A stretch of 6,616 bases of DNA from Gammaproteobacteria bacterium. Its GTDB lineage: Bacteria; Pseudomonadota; Gammaproteobacteria; GCA-001735895. Both the position numbers and the translations under genes were made by a program. The DNA lies in contig JAPUFZ010000365.1 of the NCBI GenBank assembly GCA_027293245.1, positions 1 to 6,616 on the forward strand. The letters run 5' to 3'. Of the stretch, positions 4,481-6,616 are shown in pieces; the stretch's first letter is position 1; every line of letters begins with the position of its first letter. A model generated the notes under the pieces. That model was not told where the DNA came from. It did not search any database and saw only the letters and a program-made list of their open reading frames with translations.

Positions 4481-6154
4481 CTAACCGTCGGTGAAGGTGT
4501 TTTTTCGGCAGCAGCAGGAAGAATCGATACGCATGTCTGCGACCAGCATGGCCTGGTTTAGTTTTCGCTGGAAGCTTTCGAGCTGGTCGGCCTGGTTTAG
4601 TCTTTTCAGGCATTCCACATAGCCATGCAGGGCCCAGATATTGTCCCGATGCTGGTGGCTACGGGGGAGCGTATTATCGATTCCAAGGTCGTCCTGGTAG
4701 TGCTGCATCGCTTCTTCAACATGACCCTGTTCGAGCAGCAGGGCACCGAGTGCATGGCGTGGCGGATGCATCCACGGCCAGGGTTCGGAATAGGCGAGGT
4801 TATCACTGAGATTGCAGGCTTGTCTTAAATAGCTGTAACCCGGCGCATGATTTCCGGCATGATACTCGAGTTCACCATTGAGCATTGCCGCGGCGACGTC
4901 AAGCACCGCAGTGGTTGGGTTGTTGGCGATAATATGCCAGTCCGGTACAGACGCATGCAATTGATCAAATCTTGTCTTGCATTTCCGGGCACTGGATATG
5001 TCGCCCAGCGCCGCGTGTGCAATGCCTTTGCCGTAATAGAGTAATACGGTAGTAATCGGGTAGAGGTCCTGGTTCGCCGGCAGTGGTTCATCGACAATTT
5101 GTTGCCAGAGGCCAAATCTCACCAGTACATGTACCTTACTCGAGTAATAGGCTTCGAGTGTCGATCGCAGATAACGCGAACCGGTTGTCAGCATGTCATC
5201 GTCAATTATTGAGCGAATGCCCCGTGCGGCTTCCATCGCTGACTTAAAATGCCCCAGGAACATCGCACCATACATTTTCGAGTGATGGTCGTGCATACAG
5301 GAAATCATGTAGAATTCCTGTTTACCACGTCGTTCGATATATTTTAAATCGGCTTTGATCGCGCGGTTATTGGCTTCGACTACCCGGGCATAGTCCCCAC
5401 ATAGTATGTCGATATGGGTTGACATATGCAGTAAATGGCCACTGTCCGGGCAAAGACCGCGTAACTGGTTTGCCGCGGTTTGTGCTTTTTCGGGCCGGGG
5501 TGACATTTCCAGCGCGTGAATATAAAAATGAAGAATACCGAGATGAGGCGGCTGCGCATTTTTCCTGGTGAGCGCTAATCCATGCTCGAGTAGCGCGATG
5601 GATTCCCCGGTCAGTGCTTCTGCTGCCGGCACGCCTTTGGCAACATCCCATAGTTTCCAGGGTGTCAGGTTCATCATCGATTCGGCGGTCAGGCAAATCA
5701 CGTCCAGGTCGTCGGGGTGGTTATCGAGTACTGAACGCATGCTGAGACTATAGTCGCGCTCCCATGCCTCCGGGACGGCAATATCATCGGCCTGGGCGGC
5801 CTGATGCTTCTGGCTTAATGCCATTATCAACTGTTGTTCAACCGGCCTGGTAGCGGAACTCAGGTTTTGGGCTTTTTGGGTAAGCTCATAACAGTTTGCC
5901 AGTGTCAGGCTACGCTCATCGCCGTCGAACCAGGCCCAGGGTTTGTTATAAAATGAGCTGGAAGCATAGGCCAGACCCCAGTAACCCATCGCGCATTCAG
6001 GATCACATTCTATGACCTTGTCGAAACAACGCACTGCTTCTTCTTGATTGAAGCCATAGCACCAGATCAGACCACGGTCGAACCAGCTTTGCGCGGCTTT
6101 CGAATGGGTTGTTATCGGCTGACTGTGGTTACCAAGATTAAAGTATTCGGTCAT
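4481..6154 (-). CDS. Tetratricopeptide-repeat protein, His-rich, function unknown
   Basis: This 557-residue protein has no signal peptide or membrane segment and is predicted to be cytoplasmic. A clear TPR unit lies at about 22-63 (FDRGLIWCYGFNQEEA, AMGYWGLAYA). Repeat-like helices are visible around 205-265, 295-312, 370-395 and 462-490 (HALGALLLEQGHVEEAMQHY). It resembles a widespread family of bacterial and fungal TPR proteins that share the opening block and a core with HFYIHALE (209-216) and GHLLHMSTHIDI (239-250). Histidines at 209, 213, 240, 243 and 247 and the cluster MHDHH (287-291) recur at turns, and similar positions are conserved in relatives as I recall them, which hints at metal or ligand binding (inference). 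The C-terminus carries three adjacent cysteines (547-549). The start ATG has only a weak GGAAA upstream. It does not share a transcript with its neighbours, being convergent with the dioxygenase and divergent from the membrane protein. Confidence 0.85.
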   Translation of the reverse strand: MTEYFNLGNHSQPITTHSKAAQSWFDRGLIWCYGFNQEEAVRCFDKVIECDPECAMGYWGLAYASSSFYNKPWAWFDGDERSLTLANCYELTQKAQNLSSATRPVEQQLIMALSQKHQAAQADDIAVPEAWERDYSLSMRSVLDNHPDDLDVICLTAESMMNLTPWKLWDVAKGVPAAEALTGESIALLEHGLALTRKNAQPPHLGILHFYIHALEMSPRPEKAQTAANQLRGLCPDSGHLLHMSTHIDILCGDYARVVEANNRAIKADLKYIERRGKQEFYMISCMHDHHSKMYGAMFLGHFKSAMEAARGIRSIIDDDMLTTGSRYLRSTLEAYYSSKVHVLVRFGLWQQIVDEPLPANQDLYPITTVLLYYGKGIAHAALGDISSARKCKTRFDQLHASVPDWHIIANNPTTAVLDVAAAMLNGELEYHAGNHAPGYSYLRQACNLSDNLAYSEPWPWMHPPRHALGALLLEQGHVEEAMQHYQDDLGIDNTLPRSHQHRDNIWALHGYVECLKRLNQADQLESFQRKLNQAMLVADMRIDSSCCCRKNTFTDG

Positions 6155-6180
6155 TTATCTGGTTTCCGGTAAAAAATTTC

Positions 6181-6207
6181 ATTATATGGATTTTCCCTGG
6201 TTGTCAT
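6181..6207 (-). promoter_or_regulatory. Candidate promoter of the TPR gene
   Basis: Read on the reverse strand: ATGACA (6207-6202; 5 of 6 to TTGACA), a 15-bp spacer, then a perfect TATAAT (6186-6181), with the start codon 26 bp further on. The spacer is 2 bp shorter than ideal. A second TATAAT on the same strand (6222-6217) lacks a partner. Confidence 0.4.
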
Positions 6208-6235
6208 TCAGCCGGCATTATAAACTAACCTGAAA

Positions 6236-6616
6236 ATGAACTTGATAAATTACATAAAACGACATTGGCGCGGAAAACTTTCCTTGCCCCAGGCATTCTG
6301 GGTAAATCTGGTGGTTTTGTTTTTAGCGCTTGGTTTATTGGAGCGATTTATATTCCCACCCTATGTCGAGAATGAAATTGCGGTTACCACAGCGGTACTG
6401 GTTTACTTCGTCGTCGTAAAATTGATTATTTATCCCTGGCAGGTGGTTGGTGTGTTACGCAGTTGCGATCTTCGGATCAAGTCCGACACCGGCAGGTTGT
6501 GGGCAACTGCTGCACAAGCCGCCCTGGTAATAAGTCTGGCGGCAACCCTGATCTCGACCCTAGGAACCTACCAGTCTCTGCAGGTTTTCAAACAGAACTT
6601 GATTCTCAAGAGAATA
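6236..6616 (+). CDS. Integral inner-membrane protein, N-terminal part, function unknown
   Basis: From the ATG at 6236 the frame stays open for 127 codons to the window edge. It begins MNLINYIKRHWRGKLSLPQA, a short basic amphipathic start, and then three hydrophobic segments: about 21-40 (FWVNLVVLFLALGLLERF), 48-66 and 90-112. The block 'RHWRG.LSLP..FW.N' followed by 'YPWQVVGVLRS' (66-76) recurs, as I recall, at the N-terminus of several bacterial membrane proteins of unknown role, which supports this start and frame. By the positive-inside rule the N-terminus is probably cytoplasmic. There is no convincing ribosome binding site in the AT-rich leader. It is divergent from the TPR gene with 81 bp between starts. 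The C-terminal, possibly functional, part is not visible, so no function is proposed. Confidence 0.75.
   Translation, partial: MNLINYIKRHWRGKLSLPQAFWVNLVVLFLALGLLERFIFPPYVENEIAVTTAVLVYFVVVKLIIYPWQVVGVLRSCDLRIKSDTGRLWATAAQAALVISLAATLISTLGTYQSLQVFKQNLILKRI

Noticed and set aside
4500..4505. T6 run after a small palindrome as an intrinsic terminator for the dioxygenase operon
   Set aside because: The stem is only about 4 bp and is separated from the T-run by 7 bases; it lies within the TPR coding end.
5367..5696. Reverse frame of 109 codons within the TPR gene
   Set aside because: It is a second frame on the same strand as the real gene, without homology-like features.

Overview
The window is about 6.6 kb of chromosomal DNA, most likely from a gammaproteobacterium, perhaps marine. 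This is inferred from the Uup-type ABC-F start, the GcvA-like regulator, the SRAP protein and the moderate GC content. No species can be named from the sequence alone. There are no tRNA or rRNA genes and no CRISPR array.

Left part (1-1419). The first 35 codons of an uup-like ABC-F ATPase run leftward off the edge. Only 11 bp upstream of its start codon lies a 217-bp near-palindromic foldback element (117-333). Its terminal repeats are good and its flanks are YTAR-like (TTAA/TTAG), so it looks like an IS5-type non-autonomous element (MITE). Next is an SRAP/YedK-type gene for an abasic-site crosslinking protein, with all four catalytic residues and a candidate LexA/SOS box 22 bp upstream of its start. 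It converges on a small gene of the 'virulence factor' domain family (PF13769 type); a short hairpin lies at the junction.

Middle part (1476-4477). A GcvA-like LysR regulator is transcribed divergently from a tight two-gene operon. The operon encodes a beta-hydroxyacid dehydrogenase (3-hydroxyisobutyrate dehydrogenase family) and a phytanoyl-CoA-dioxygenase-family Fe(II)/2-oxoglutarate enzyme. The dioxygenase's ribosome binding site overlaps the dehydrogenase's stop codon. A T-N11-A inverted repeat lies between the regulator and the operon, next to the dehydrogenase's ribosome binding site. This looks like a small regulated catabolic module in which a hydroxylation is followed by an alcohol oxidation. 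Its substrate is unknown, and it is the most interesting system in the window.

Right part (4481-6616). A 557-residue tetratricopeptide-repeat protein with clustered histidines and a Cys-Cys-Cys tail is convergent with the dioxygenase, with only 3 bp between their stop codons. Divergent from it, and running off the right edge, is the N-terminal part of a multi-pass inner-membrane protein of unknown function.
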